NCBI GenBank assembly: GCA_020641055.1
Contig: CP067345.1
Span: 1,295,317-1,359,316 of the forward strand
Reading direction: 5' to 3'
Source of the DNA: Clostridioides sp. ES-S-0010-02
GTDB lineage: Bacteria; Bacillota; Clostridia; Peptostreptococcales; Peptostreptococcaceae
DNA length: 64,000 nt
Position numbers and translations under genes: made by a program. The notes under the pieces are model-generated. The model worked only from the letters and a program-made list of their open reading frames with translations, was not told where the DNA came from and did not search any database. Numbering within the stretch: the first letter of the stretch is position 1; each line of letters begins with the position of its first letter. This document shows, one piece after another, positions 43,932 through 53,100 of this stretch.

Positions 43932-45863
43932 ATGAGAAAGTATGAGATATTTATTTTTGTAAATATAATATTTTTATGTTTTATAAGTTTTCCACATAAA
44001 GTCTTTGGACAAGAGGATAATTGCCTTGAAGATTTTAAAATATGGTATCAAGAAAATAAAAACAATACTGGAGAGATGGTCTACACTCTTTCTTGTGATA
44101 TGGTGATAGATGAAGAATATAGGTTTTTCACTCCAGATGAAGCTAAACTCACAATAGATACTAATAAATATAAAATTTTAATAAAAGACCAAGGGAATTT
44201 TATAATTCAAGAAAATGAATTGAATATAGTAGGAGAGGGTGGAGAAGATGGAGTAATACATGTAGAAAAAGGAGGAAGATTAAATATAGGTATAGATAAT
44301 ATAATTGCTACCAACGGAACTGCTTTATATATTGAAGAAGGAGGTTATTTAAGATTTAGTTCATACTATGAAAGTATTGGAAATATAAGGGCAAATGGAA
44401 ATAATGCTATAGGAATTTATTCTGAAAATGACATTAGAGTGCCATATAAGGATATAGAGGTAAGAGGGAAAAATGCTGTAGGAGTATATTGTAAAGGTGA
44501 TATTGAGTTGGAAAGTACATCAGTAAGAGCTTATGATAATGACAACAAAACTAGATTATTAAGAAGTTCAGATAAAACTGTTAAATCAATTGTATCAAAA
44601 AGTAAAAATATTTATATAATTGATAGTTATAATGAGTTTATACCAGCCATATCTGAAGATTCTGGATATAATATTGTAAAATGTTGTCATAGGGGAATTA
44701 ATGTATTTAGTGAAGAAATAAAAGTAAGTAAAGATGATAAAATAGAAAATATAAAATTTCCCAAAGATATGATATTAGAAACATCTAGTAGTAATCAAAT
44801 AGATATAGATGTAGAATGGGATTTTACTGATTATTATGAAAAGCTAAAAAAAGAAGAAAATTTTAGTATAACAGGAAAGTTTAAAACAGAAACATTAAAT
44901 AAAGAAAAAATTATAATAAATGATGATGTTGTTCCTATTTTGAATATATCTGTTATAGAGAAAAAACCAATAGATAATTTGGAATTGGAATTTCAAAATA
45001 CAAGAAATGGATATGTAGCTGCTTTGTATTATGACATGCCATATAGTGCAAGTAAAGTTTTTGTTGAATATTCAAGTGACGGAATAAATTGGATATCTGA
45101 AGAACAGGAGGATATTAGAGACCAAGCTATACTTTTCTTTGAAGATTTTAAGCTGCGTTGTTTTAGAGTAAGAGTGGAAGGAGGATTAAAAGAAGGGTAT
45201 TCAAATATAGTTTTTAAACCAGGATTTATAACGGGAGGTGGCGATAGCCAAGAGACACCAGATGATGAACAGGAAAATGATGATATTGATGGAGACCGTG
45301 GTGGTGGCGGTAGAGATGACCCAGATAGAGAAGATTCTGAGATTATTGGAGATACAAATGACAATAATGAGAATGAAGCTATTGATAAGCAAAGACCTGA
45401 AGATTCTAATAAAGATACAGAATCTAATGATGAAGAAAAAGACAATAAACTTCAGCAAGATGAAAAAAATGATAAGTCAGATGAAAAAGATATTAAGACA
45501 GAGAATGAAACAAACAAAAACATTAATAATCAAGACAAAAACTTTAAAAGCAATGATTTAATCATGAAAAATAAAATTGAAAGTAGTTTAAAGGAAATAT
45601 TAACAGAAAGTCATAATGAAAATTATAAATCTCCTCAAAATACATTTAATGACGATAATGCCTTAAATCGAGAAGATACTTCTGAAGTAGGTAAGTTTAA
45701 TGATAAATTAGACTCTCCTTCTCAATCACAGAATAAAACTCAAAATTTTAATAGTGGAATTATCATTGGAATTGGAATTGTAGTTTTAAGCATGCTATGT
45801 TCAATAATAGCAGTAAATCCTGGTATCATAAAGTATATAAATAAATTTATAAAATTTAAATAG
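43932..45863 (+). CDS. Secreted, membrane-anchored beta-solenoid-like protein, copy 1 (unrecognised family)
   Basis: I do not recognise a characterised family. The 643-residue protein has a signal peptide (about 1-26, ending FGQEDN). A region of beta-solenoid-like rungs (about 90-205) follows, with repeated segments such as NGTALYIEEGGYLRF, NNAIGIYSENDIRV and KNAVGVYCKGDIEL. A further domain (about 340-430) carries VEYSSDGINW and FKLRCFRVRVEGGLKEGYSN. A Gly/Arg/Asp motif GDRGGGGRDDPDRED opens a long acidic, Asn/Lys-rich disordered linker (about 435-605). One C-terminal membrane helix (about 609-630) is followed by a short basic tail. The topology is type I, with the bulk outside the cell or between forespore membranes. 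AGAGGTG precedes the ATG. The position after spoIVA hints at a spore-envelope role. Confidence 0.8.
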   Translation: MRKYEIFIFVNIIFLCFISFPHKVFGQEDNCLEDFKIWYQENKNNTGEMVYTLSCDMVIDEEYRFFTPDEAKLTIDTNKYKILIKDQGNFIIQENELNIVGEGGEDGVIHVEKGGRLNIGIDNIIATNGTALYIEEGGYLRFSSYYESIGNIRANGNNAIGIYSENDIRVPYKDIEVRGKNAVGVYCKGDIELESTSVRAYDNDNKTRLLRSSDKTVKSIVSKSKNIYIIDSYNEFIPAISEDSGYNIVKCCHRGINVFSEEIKVSKDDKIENIKFPKDMILETSSSNQIDIDVEWDFTDYYEKLKKEENFSITGKFKTETLNKEKIIINDDVVPILNISVIEKKPIDNLELEFQNTRNGYVAALYYDMPYSASKVFVEYSSDGINWISEEQEDIRDQAILFFEDFKLRCFRVRVEGGLKEGYSNIVFKPGFITGGGDSQETPDDEQENDDIDGDRGGGGRDDPDREDSEIIGDTNDNNENEAIDKQRPEDSNKDTESNDEEKDNKLQQDEKNDKSDEKDIKTENETNKNINNQDKNFKSNDLIMKNKIESSLKEILTESHNENYKSPQNTFNDDNALNREDTSEVGKFNDKLDSPSQSQNKTQNFNSGIIIGIGIVVLSMLCSIIAVNPGIIKYINKFIKFK

Positions 45864-45872
45864 TAAAATAAG

Positions 45873-45904
45873 TAAAATTGTTTAAAATAACTCAATTTTA
45901 TTTG
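45873..45904 (+). terminator. Weak hairpin between the paralogous surface genes
   Basis: An 8-bp A/T-rich stem (45873-45880 with 45893-45900) followed by TTTG. It may be only a partial terminator. Confidence 0.35.
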
Positions 45905-45929
45905 ATAAGAGAATTAGTAGGAGAAAAAT

Positions 45930-47912
45930 ATGAGCAAAACAAACAAAGCTTTTATTCTTATAAATTTGTTAATTATGATTTTTGCACTTTTCCCAAATAA
46001 GAGTTTTTCCCAAGAAAATAATTGTCTGAATGATTTTAAAAGTTGGATTTTGAAAAATGAATATAATAATAAAAAAATAGTTTACACTCTTTCTTGTGAT
46101 ATGGTAATAGATGGTTATTTTGAACTTAGTATTCCATATGGAACTAAGATTACAATAGATACCAATAAGTATAAAATACTCATAAAAGATAAAGGGAACT
46201 TTTTTATCAATGGGAATGAATTAAATATAATTGGAGAAGGTGAAACAGACGGTGTAATTCATGTAGAACGAGGAGGAAAGCTAAGGATAGGGATAGATAA
46301 TATAACTGCTTTAAATGGAACTGCTTTGTATGCAGAAGAAGAAGCTGATTTAATTATAGATACATATTATGGTGAGGTTGGAAACATAAAAGCAAGTGGA
46401 GAAAACGCTATAGGAATTTATTCGGAAAATAATGTTAGAGTAGACTGTAAAACGATTGAAGTTGATGGAGAAAATGCTATAGGAATTTATTCTAAGGGAG
46501 AAGTCGAAATAGAGGATACTTCAGTAATTGTCAATGATGATAATAAACAGCAAAGTTTAGGGTTAAGAAGTAACAATAAAAAAGGACAGTCAATTGTATC
46601 AGAGATCAAGAATGTCTATATTATAGGAGAGCAAAATACAATAATGCCAGATATACCTCAAGATGATGATTATAATATTATAAGGTGTAATTGCAGAGGT
46701 ATTGGAGTCTTTGAAGAGGAAATAATGATAACAAAAGAAGATAAAATAGAAGATTTAAAATTTCCTCAAACTGTAACTTTAAAAACTTCTAGTGGAAAGT
46801 TTAAAAGGTTAGATGTGGACTGGGATTTATCAAATTACTATACTGATTTAAATAAAAATGCAGAGTTCGTGATAAAAGGAAAATTTAAAGAAGAATATCT
46901 AAATGAAAATAATATAGTGCTAAATCATAATGTTGCGCCTATTTTATATGTTCATGTTACAAATAAAGGACCTATAAACGATTTAGAAGTATCTTTTATA
47001 AACTCAAAAAAGGGTTATTCAGCTATTTTAGATTACAGTATGCCATATAATGCCAAGAAGGTATTTGTAGAATATTCTGATGATGGTATAAATTGGGTAA
47101 GCAAAGAATTAAATTATATTAGTAACCAAACTATACTTGATTTTGAAGATTTTAAATTGAGATGTTTTAGAGTAAATGTAGAAGGTGGATTAAGGGACGG
47201 ATATTCAAATATATTTTTAAAACCAGGATTTGTGATGGGTGGAGGCAATGGTCAGATGACACCAGAAGATGACCGAGACGTTATTATAGATGGAGGTGAT
47301 CGTGGAGGTGGTGGTAGAGATGACCCAGATAGAGATGGCAGTAGTGAAAATGAGGGTAATAACAATAAAAATAAAGAAGAAGATAATAATGAAAATAAAG
47401 AAAATACTGACAATGGTAGTAATGAAAATAATGATTCTAATGGAGGAAAACCAAATGATTCAGAAGATAACATAGGACCAAGTGCTGGTGGTGTCGATAA
47501 TAAAAATCATCAAAATAATAAAGAAAATACTGATATAAATGCTGATAAAGAAAATGATTATGAGTATAAAAATAAATTTAATAGTAAAAATTTAATGATA
47601 GAAGATGATAGCAATTGTAATTTAAAACAGAAATCAGTATTTAGCAATAATAATCAATATTTCTCTTATGGAGAGGCTTTTGTAAACGGAAATAAAGAAA
47701 TAAACAATGAAAAATCAGGAGTAAATAATTATGATGAAATAGCAAATGACAATGAGAATCTTAAATCTATATTTAAAAAATATAATTTAAATAGAGAGAT
47801 TTTCTTTTTACTTTGTATATTAACTCCAACTATGATTGTTTCTATATTAGCTGTAAATCCAAGTGTAAGAAAAAATGTAATAGAATTCATACAAATAAAA
47901 AATAATTTTTAA
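45930..47912 (+). CDS. Secreted, membrane-anchored beta-solenoid-like protein, copy 2 (unrecognised family)
   Basis: A 660-residue paralogue of the preceding gene with the same order. Signal peptide (about 1-27, FSQENN), then VYTLSCDMVIDGYF, solenoid-like rungs (NGTALYAEEEADLII, ENAIGIYSENNVRV, ENAIGIYSKGEVEI) and the domain with VEYSDDGINW and FKLRCFRVNVEGGLRDGYSN. Next come GDRGGGGRDDPDRDG, a longer acidic linker rich in Asn, Glu and Lys (about 455-615), a C-terminal membrane helix (about 630-650) and a basic tail. The folded part and the Gly/Arg/Asp motif are conserved between copies while the linkers have diverged. The cysteines in NCLNDF, LSCDM, CNC and RCF are mostly matched in copy 1 and may form disulfides. 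AGGAGA precedes the ATG; a terminator follows. Confidence 0.8.
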   Translation: MSKTNKAFILINLLIMIFALFPNKSFSQENNCLNDFKSWILKNEYNNKKIVYTLSCDMVIDGYFELSIPYGTKITIDTNKYKILIKDKGNFFINGNELNIIGEGETDGVIHVERGGKLRIGIDNITALNGTALYAEEEADLIIDTYYGEVGNIKASGENAIGIYSENNVRVDCKTIEVDGENAIGIYSKGEVEIEDTSVIVNDDNKQQSLGLRSNNKKGQSIVSEIKNVYIIGEQNTIMPDIPQDDDYNIIRCNCRGIGVFEEEIMITKEDKIEDLKFPQTVTLKTSSGKFKRLDVDWDLSNYYTDLNKNAEFVIKGKFKEEYLNENNIVLNHNVAPILYVHVTNKGPINDLEVSFINSKKGYSAILDYSMPYNAKKVFVEYSDDGINWVSKELNYISNQTILDFEDFKLRCFRVNVEGGLRDGYSNIFLKPGFVMGGGNGQMTPEDDRDVIIDGGDRGGGGRDDPDRDGSSENEGNNNKNKEEDNNENKENTDNGSNENNDSNGGKPNDSEDNIGPSAGGVDNKNHQNNKENTDINADKENDYEYKNKFNSKNLMIEDDSNCNLKQKSVFSNNNQYFSYGEAFVNGNKEINNEKSGVNNYDEIANDNENLKSIFKKYNLNREIFFLLCILTPTMIVSILAVNPSVRKNVIEFIQIKNNF

Positions 47913-47964
47913 AAAGGTATTATTTAGTAAATTATAAAGCTACTAAGTAATGCCTTTCATTATT
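47913..47964 (+). terminator. Terminator after the paralogous pair
   Basis: A 17-bp stem with two G-U pairs (47913-47929 with 47941-47957) follows immediately on the stop codon. Confidence 0.7.
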
Positions 47965-48052
47965 ATGAAAACTATATATAACTATTAATAAAATGATATA
48001 TAATATACAGTTTGGTTAAATAGTATAAAAATAATAGAATATTGAAAAAAAA

Positions 48053-48081
48053 TTGACAAATGAATATATAGGTATTAAAAT
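48053..48081 (+). promoter_or_regulatory. Sigma-A-type promoter for the ACT/PFL operon
   Basis: TTGACA (48053-48058), 17-bp spacer, TAAAAT (48076-48081), 115 bases before the ACT-domain gene. Confidence 0.65.
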
Positions 48082-48196
48082 ATATTAAATATATACATAA
48101 AAAGTGATTTACCAACAAATAAATGAAATATATGTTAGCAACTAGTTCAATTTGTAAAAATGTAAGATTTATAAAAAAATAAGGGAGGATATTATT

Positions 48197-48466
48197 ATGA
48201 GAGCAATTTTAACAGTGATTGGAAAGGATAAACCAGGTATAGTAGCAGGAATTAGTGATGAGCTATACAAGCAAAATATTAATATAGTAGATATTTCACA
48301 AAAAATACTTCAAGAATATTTTACAATGATTATGGTAGTTGATTTAGAAAAAGCATTAAATTCTTTTGAGCAAACGGTTGAAGATTTAATTGAAAGAGGA
48401 AAGAAATTATCAGTAGATGTAAAAATTCAAAGAGAAGAAATCTTTAATTCAATGCATAATCTGTAG
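48197..48466 (+). CDS. ACT domain protein (UPF0237 family)
   Basis: An 89-residue protein made of one ACT domain: RAILTVIGKDKPGIVAGISD, then NINIVDISQKILQEYFTMIM and MVVDLEKALNSFE. ACT domains bind amino acids to control metabolism. This stand-alone type is regularly encoded directly before a PFL-family (DUF711) gene, as here, suggesting they work as a pair; the effector is unknown. AGGGAGGATATT precedes the ATG. Confidence 0.92.
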   Translation: MRAILTVIGKDKPGIVAGISDELYKQNINIVDISQKILQEYFTMIMVVDLEKALNSFEQTVEDLIERGKKLSVDVKIQREEIFNSMHNL

Positions 48467-48491
48467 TAAATAGTAAGGGGAGGTGATAACA

Positions 48492-49847
48492 GTGAATGTA
48501 GGAAATATACTTGAAACAATCAAGATGATAGATGAAGAACAGTTAGATATAAGAACTATAACTATGGGGATTTCATTACTAGATTGTATAGACCCTGATG
48601 GAGATAAAGCGAGAGAAAAAATATATAATAAAATTATGAATTCTGCTAAAGACTTAGTAAAAGTTGGTAAGGATATAGAACGTGAATTTGGTATTCCAAT
48701 TGTAAATAAAAGAGTATCAGTAACTCCAATATCCATTATTGCAGGTGCAACAGATGAAGAAGATTATGTGAAATTCGCACAGACATTAGATAAAGCAGCA
48801 GAGGATTTAGGAATAGACTTTATTGGTGGATTCTCAGCATTGGTTCAAAAGGGATATACAAAAGGTGATAAGATATTAATTAAATCAATTCCAAGAGCTT
48901 TGGCAAGTACTAATAAGGTATGTGCTTCAGTAAATGTAGGTTCTACACGATGTGGTATAAATATGGATGCAGTAAAAGAAATGGGAGAAATTATAAAAGA
49001 AACTGCAGAAATGACAAAAGATGCAAAAGGATTTGGTTGTGCAAAACTAGTAGTATTTTGTAATGCAGTAGAAGATAATCCATTTATGGCAGGAGCATTC
49101 CATGGTGTTGGTGAAGCAGATAGAATTATCAATGTTGGTGTAAGTGGTCCTGGTGTTGTTAAGAGAGCTTTAGAAAAGGTAAAAGGAGAGCCATTTGATG
49201 TTGTTGCAGAAACTGTTAAAAAGACAGCATTTAAAATTACAAGAGTTGGACAACTTGTAGCGAAAGAAGCTTCTAGTAGACTAAATGTTCCATTTGGAAT
49301 AATAGACCTATCATTAGCCCCTACACCTGCAATTGGAGATTCAGTAGCAAATATATTAGAAGAGATGGGACTTGAAGTTGTTGGTACTCATGGTACTACA
49401 GCAGCACTAGCTCTTTTAAATGATGCAGTTAAAAAGGGTGGAGTTATGGCATGTTCACATGTTGGAGGACTCAGTGGAGCGTTTATACCAGTATCTGAAG
49501 ATGCAGGTATGATTGATGCTGTTATTAAGGGTGCTTTAAGTATAGATAAACTTGAAGCTATGACTGCAATTTGTTCTGTAGGTCTTGATATGATAGCTGT
49601 GCCAGGAGATACTACAGCAGGTACACTTGGAGCTATGATAGCTGATGAAGCAGCAATAGGTATGATTAATAATAAGACTACAGCAGTTAGAATTATACCA
49701 GCACCAGGATGTGATGTAGGTGATATGGTCGAGTTTGGAGGTCTTTTAGGACGAGCACCAGTAATGCCTATAAATAAAAATTCATCTGAACTGTTTACTC
49801 AAAGAGGAGGAAGAATTCCAGCTCCTATACATTCATTTAAAAACTAA
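48492..49847 (+). CDS. PFL family protein (DUF711/UPF0210)
   Basis: A 451-residue protein related in fold to pyruvate formate-lyase-like barrels. Conserved stretches: [78 protein letters not shown] and [20 protein letters not shown]. No catalytic activity has been firmly assigned. I saw no glycyl-radical loop, so radical chemistry should not be assumed from the name. GGGGAGGTGATAACA places the GTG at 48492 as start; a GTG at 48483 lies within the ribosome binding site. Confidence 0.9.
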   Translation: MNVGNILETIKMIDEEQLDIRTITMGISLLDCIDPDGDKAREKIYNKIMNSAKDLVKVGKDIEREFGIPIVNKRVSVTPISIIAGATDEEDYVKFAQTLDKAAEDLGIDFIGGFSALVQKGYTKGDKILIKSIPRALASTNKVCASVNVGSTRCGINMDAVKEMGEIIKETAEMTKDAKGFGCAKLVVFCNAVEDNPFMAGAFHGVGEADRIINVGVSGPGVVKRALEKVKGEPFDVVAETVKKTAFKITRVGQLVAKEASSRLNVPFGIIDLSLAPTPAIGDSVANILEEMGLEVVGTHGTTAALALLNDAVKKGGVMACSHVGGLSGAFIPVSEDAGMIDAVIKGALSIDKLEAMTAICSVGLDMIAVPGDTTAGTLGAMIADEAAIGMINNKTTAVRIIPAPGCDVGDMVEFGGLLGRAPVMPINKNSSELFTQRGGRIPAPIHSFKN

Positions 49848-49980
49848 GTACATTACATATAATAATATTCAAATAAAGATTTATATGACAGAATTAAAGT
49901 TGTCTATGTGAGTCTATATATTGAAAGATTATAATTAAAATAATAAATTTTAAAATTTTTGTTGAGATTGTGATAACAAC

Positions 49981-50030
49981 AAAGCGATACATAGACTTTT
50001 TAAAAGGTCATGTATCGCTTTTATTTTTTA
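49981..50030. terminator. Bidirectional terminator after the PFL gene
   Basis: A 12-bp stem (49981-49992 with 50010-50021) with an inner pairing ACTTTTTAAAAGGT-like, followed by a long T-rich stretch. Confidence 0.8.
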
Positions 50031-50311
50031 ATATTATCTAATTATTAAATAGAACTTTTTATGTACCTTAAAAGTTATGATATCTAATAGTAATAAATTA
50101 TACTAACATTTATTTTTAATACATCAACTAAATAAAAAACTAAATAAAAAGTAAATTAAAAAAATAAAAAACTATCTAAATATTTAACACACATAATAAT
50201 CATAAATAAATATAAAAATAAAACGCTTGCAATTAATAAAATTGCCTACAATATAAAACTTTATCATTTAAAATATTAACTTAAAATATTAATTTATAAA
50301 TCTTATTATTT
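50031..50311. other. Low-complexity AT-rich gap
   Basis: Convergent spacer between the PFL gene and the EIIC gene. It is nearly all A/T with short direct repeats (ACTAAATAAAAA twice near 50123-50148, TTAAAATATTAA twice near 50268-50292). No ORF or RNA was recognised. Confidence 0.5.
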
Positions 50312-51352
50312 TTAAGCAATTTCTTTTTCTACATCAGTACCACGTATTTCACCAGCAGTAAGAACTTTAAAAGTACTGAATATTTTCGAGCCTAAAAATC
50401 CTGCAGCTACATTAAATAAGGCACATAAGCCAGCTGTTATGAGTACTTGATTAACTGGATTATAGGCAAACATTATAGCAAATCCAGCTACAGGTGTAGC
50501 TGTACCTGGAGTCATATTTACAAGACCCATCAAAGCTACAATGATACCAGAAAAAGCACCTCCAAAGAAATTAGTACAATATATAGGTATTGGATTTGCC
50601 GAAATTATGTCTGATTGAGTCAATGGTTCAATAGCAACAGATATAATATCTTTTTTAGATCCTAACTTCAATCTTGCAAATAATGTTGAGTTCATAAAAG
50701 CTGAACCAAAAGCACCTAATGCTCCTATTGCCATAGGAAGACCAGTAAGACCAATTATAGACGTAAGCGCCATTGAACTAAGTGGAGATGTACCAACTAC
50801 TGTTATTAAGCCTCCTAATATAATTCCCATTACTATAGGACTAATATTAGTAGCCTCTATTAAAACTTGTCCGATTTGTAGTAGTGTACTATTAACTAAT
50901 GGGTCTACATTTGATGCTATAAGACGAGATAGTGGTGCACATAGAAGGATTACAACTACTAAATCCACTCCAGGTGGTACCTTTTTCTCTATAAACTTAA
51001 TTAAGAAAGAAACAAAGTATCCAGCAACGAATCCAGATAATATAGAAAAATCTAAACATGATAATCCTATTAAAACAGCATAAACTGGAGATACACCAAG
51101 AGCTAATGGCACAAGTATAGCAGCAGCAACTCCACCAAGGCTACCATTAGCGGCTCCAACACTTCTAAAAAATTCCATACCTAAAACGTCGCCAAGTAAA
51201 GAAAGATTGAATGCCTCGACTAAGAAAGTAGCACAAGCAGCACTTGCAAGAGCTCCCATAGCTTTCATACCATATGGAGCTTTGTAACTAAAAATTGTGA
51301 AACAACATAGAACCAATAAAAGTAAACCTGTTCCTAATAAAATTTCTGACAT
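50312..51352 (-). CDS. PTS EIIC-type membrane protein (EIIC_2 family)
   Basis: A 346-residue polytopic membrane protein with about nine or ten helices. It matches the stand-alone PTS_EIIC_2-type family: SEILLGTGLLLLVLCCFTIF, YKAPYGMKAMGALASAACAT, GAANGSLGGVAAAILVPLAL and NPIPIYCTNFFGGAFSGIIV are characteristic. No EIIA, EIIB or catabolic enzyme is adjacent, so transport coupling to the PTS is not shown and the substrate is unknown. On the minus strand AAGGAGGA precedes the ATG. A 12-bp palindrome (51400-51411) lies about 50 bases upstream. Confidence 0.82.
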   Translation of the reverse strand: MSEILLGTGLLLLVLCCFTIFSYKAPYGMKAMGALASAACATFLVEAFNLSLLGDVLGMEFFRSVGAANGSLGGVAAAILVPLALGVSPVYAVLIGLSCLDFSILSGFVAGYFVSFLIKFIEKKVPPGVDLVVVILLCAPLSRLIASNVDPLVNSTLLQIGQVLIEATNISPIVMGIILGGLITVVGTSPLSSMALTSIIGLTGLPMAIGALGAFGSAFMNSTLFARLKLGSKKDIISVAIEPLTQSDIISANPIPIYCTNFFGGAFSGIIVALMGLVNMTPGTATPVAGFAIMFAYNPVNQVLITAGLCALFNVAAGFLGSKIFSTFKVLTAGEIRGTDVEKEIA

Positions 51353-51399
51353 AAGAAAATCCTCCTTGTATTTTTTTTAGGACATAAACTTTTGCTTAT

Positions 51400-51411
51400 G
51401 ATAACGTTATC
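51400..51411. promoter_or_regulatory. Palindromic possible operator upstream of the EIIC gene
   Basis: GATAACGTTATC is a perfect 12-bp palindrome in the 359-base divergent gap (51353-51711). It partly resembles a catabolite-response (cre) site. The remainder of the gap is AT-rich with no recognised element. Confidence 0.4.
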
Positions 51412-51711
51412 CTAATGTGTAAATAATTAACTAATTAATGACAACAGAACAAAAGTAATTTTAAATTTTAATTGGTTTTATATTGTATCTAAAAATAAAA
51501 ATAACTATAAAGGTATATAAAGCAAGTTTAAAATCTAAGTTAAACTTATACTTTACAATATAATTATATATAAATAATACAATCTTGTATAGGAAGATTG
51601 ATAAAAAATAAATTTAATATGAAAAAAAACAATTATTATCATATAAAAAAGGAATAAACCTTTTTTAGAAGAAGTATTTATAATGAAAGAAATTATATAG
51701 GGGGAGAGTCT

Positions 51712-52347
51712 TTGAAAAAGGTTAAATATACCAGATTAGTGATACTTGGTATTCTTATATATTTAGTATTTAATATTTTAGTAATGATTATTAGTAAGAA
51801 TGTAGATACATTAGTATTAAAATCTGAAGTAGTCGATGCAAAAATTAGTACAGAAGGTACTCTAGAAAAAGACTTTAATGACCAGAGTAGTTATTTATCA
51901 ATATATGTTGATAAAGAAGATTATAAAAGATTTGAAAAAAATCAAGATGTCGTAATTGAATATGACAAACAAAAAATAGATGCAAAAGTTTACAAAATAT
52001 ATAAAAATAATAATAAAATAATGGTAAAATTAAAAATAAGTAACCAAATTATTGGAAATCAGGATACAAGTGTCGAAGAATTTGATATAATATATAATCA
52101 GATGGAATGTTTAAAAATACCTAAAACTTCTATAAAAACAAAAGACAATAAACGTGGTGTATATGTAATTGATGAACAATCACAAAGTGTAAAATTTGTC
52201 ATACTAGAAGGGATAACTTATGAAAATGAATCTTCTGTATTTGTGGATTATTATAAAAATGACATAAATGGAGTTAAAAGTGTTAATCTATATGACAAAA
52301 TAATTTTAAGACCTAACAAAATAAACACAAATATAAGGATAAAGTAG
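51712..52347 (+). CDS. HlyD-like membrane-fusion-type protein in the ylm cluster
   Basis: A 211-residue protein with a basic N-terminus and one membrane helix (about 8-28). An extracytoplasmic region of beta-rich sequence follows, including SEVVDAKISTEGTLEKDF, DIIYNQMECLKIPKTSIKTK and NKRGVYVIDEQ, which resembles the barrel/adaptor part of HlyD-family proteins without the long coiled coil. No ABC transporter or exporter is adjacent. It directly precedes the yggS-sepF-yggT-ylmH-divIVA run, so a septal or envelope role is a fair guess. The TTG start follows GGGGGAG. Confidence 0.65.
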   Translation: MKKVKYTRLVILGILIYLVFNILVMIISKNVDTLVLKSEVVDAKISTEGTLEKDFNDQSSYLSIYVDKEDYKRFEKNQDVVIEYDKQKIDAKVYKIYKNNNKIMVKLKISNQIIGNQDTSVEEFDIIYNQMECLKIPKTSIKTKDNKRGVYVIDEQSQSVKFVILEGITYENESSVFVDYYKNDINGVKSVNLYDKIILRPNKINTNIRIK

Positions 52348-52356
52348 GTGATAATA

Positions 52357-53061
52357 ATGGGTTCTGTTAAAGAGAATTTATCTGAAATAAGAAGTAAAAT
52401 TGATGAAGCTGCAAAAAAAGTAAATAGAGATAGTAAAGAAATTACTCTTTTAGCAGTTACTAAAACTGTTGATGTAGATTTAGTTAATGAAGCAATGGAA
52501 GAAGGAATTACTTCTGTTGGTGAAAATAAACCTCAAGAATTAGCTAGAAAGTATGATATTATAGGTGACAAACTAAATTGGCACTTAATAGGAACTTTGC
52601 AAACAAATAAAGTTAAGTACATAATAGATAAAGTTTGTATGATACATTCTTTAGATAGAGTCGCATTATGCGAGGAAATTCAAAAACGGGCTGAGCAAAT
52701 AAATAGAGAAATAGATTGCTTAGTACAAGTGAATATATCTAAAGAAGAATCTAAACATGGACTTGATAAAGGAGAAGTTATAGATTTTGTCAAAGAAGTG
52801 TCAGAAAAATATAAAAATATAAAAATAAAAGGTCTAATGACAATGGCACCTTTTGTAGCAGATGAAGATGAAATAAGAGGTGTATTCAAAGGTCTTAAAG
52901 ATTTATCAACACAAATAAAAGAATTAAACATATCTAATGTAGGTATGGATGTTTTATCAATGGGAATGAGTCACGATTATGAAATTGCTATAGAGGAAGG
53001 GGCTACCATTGTTAGAGTTGGAACATCAATCTTTGGAGAAAGAAATTACAATAAAAAATAA
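52357..53061 (+). CDS. ylmE: PLP homeostasis protein YggS/YlmE
   Basis: A 234-residue PLP-binding TIM-barrel protein. The PLP lysine is in LLAVTKTVD (about residue 34); other motifs are GENKPQELARKYD, WHLIGTLQTNKVKYI, VQVNISKEESKHG, GLMTMAPF and SMGMSHDYEIAIEEGATIVR (phosphate-binding region). The family controls vitamin B6 and amino-acid pools; no enzymatic reaction is known. TAGGTGATAATA favours the ATG at 52357 over a GTG at 52348 that lies inside the site. The gene sits ahead of sepF as in Bacillus. Confidence 0.94.
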   Translation: MGSVKENLSEIRSKIDEAAKKVNRDSKEITLLAVTKTVDVDLVNEAMEEGITSVGENKPQELARKYDIIGDKLNWHLIGTLQTNKVKYIIDKVCMIHSLDRVALCEEIQKRAEQINREIDCLVQVNISKEESKHGLDKGEVIDFVKEVSEKYKNIKIKGLMTMAPFVADEDEIRGVFKGLKDLSTQIKELNISNVGMDVLSMGMSHDYEIAIEEGATIVRVGTSIFGERNYNKK

Positions 53062-53100
53062 TTACTCAAATCTGAATAAATTCTAAGGAGGAAGTTAATA

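Noticed and set aside
45029-45445. 138-codon minus-strand frame inside the first paralogous surface gene
   Set aside because: It mirrors the acidic/Gly-rich linker and is serine-rich low-complexity; there is no ribosome binding site, and the plus-strand gene is well supported with a paralogue.
48492-49847. Glycyl-radical enzyme interpretation of the PFL-family protein
   Set aside because: No C-terminal glycyl-radical loop and no adjacent activating enzyme were seen; the family name alone is not evidence.
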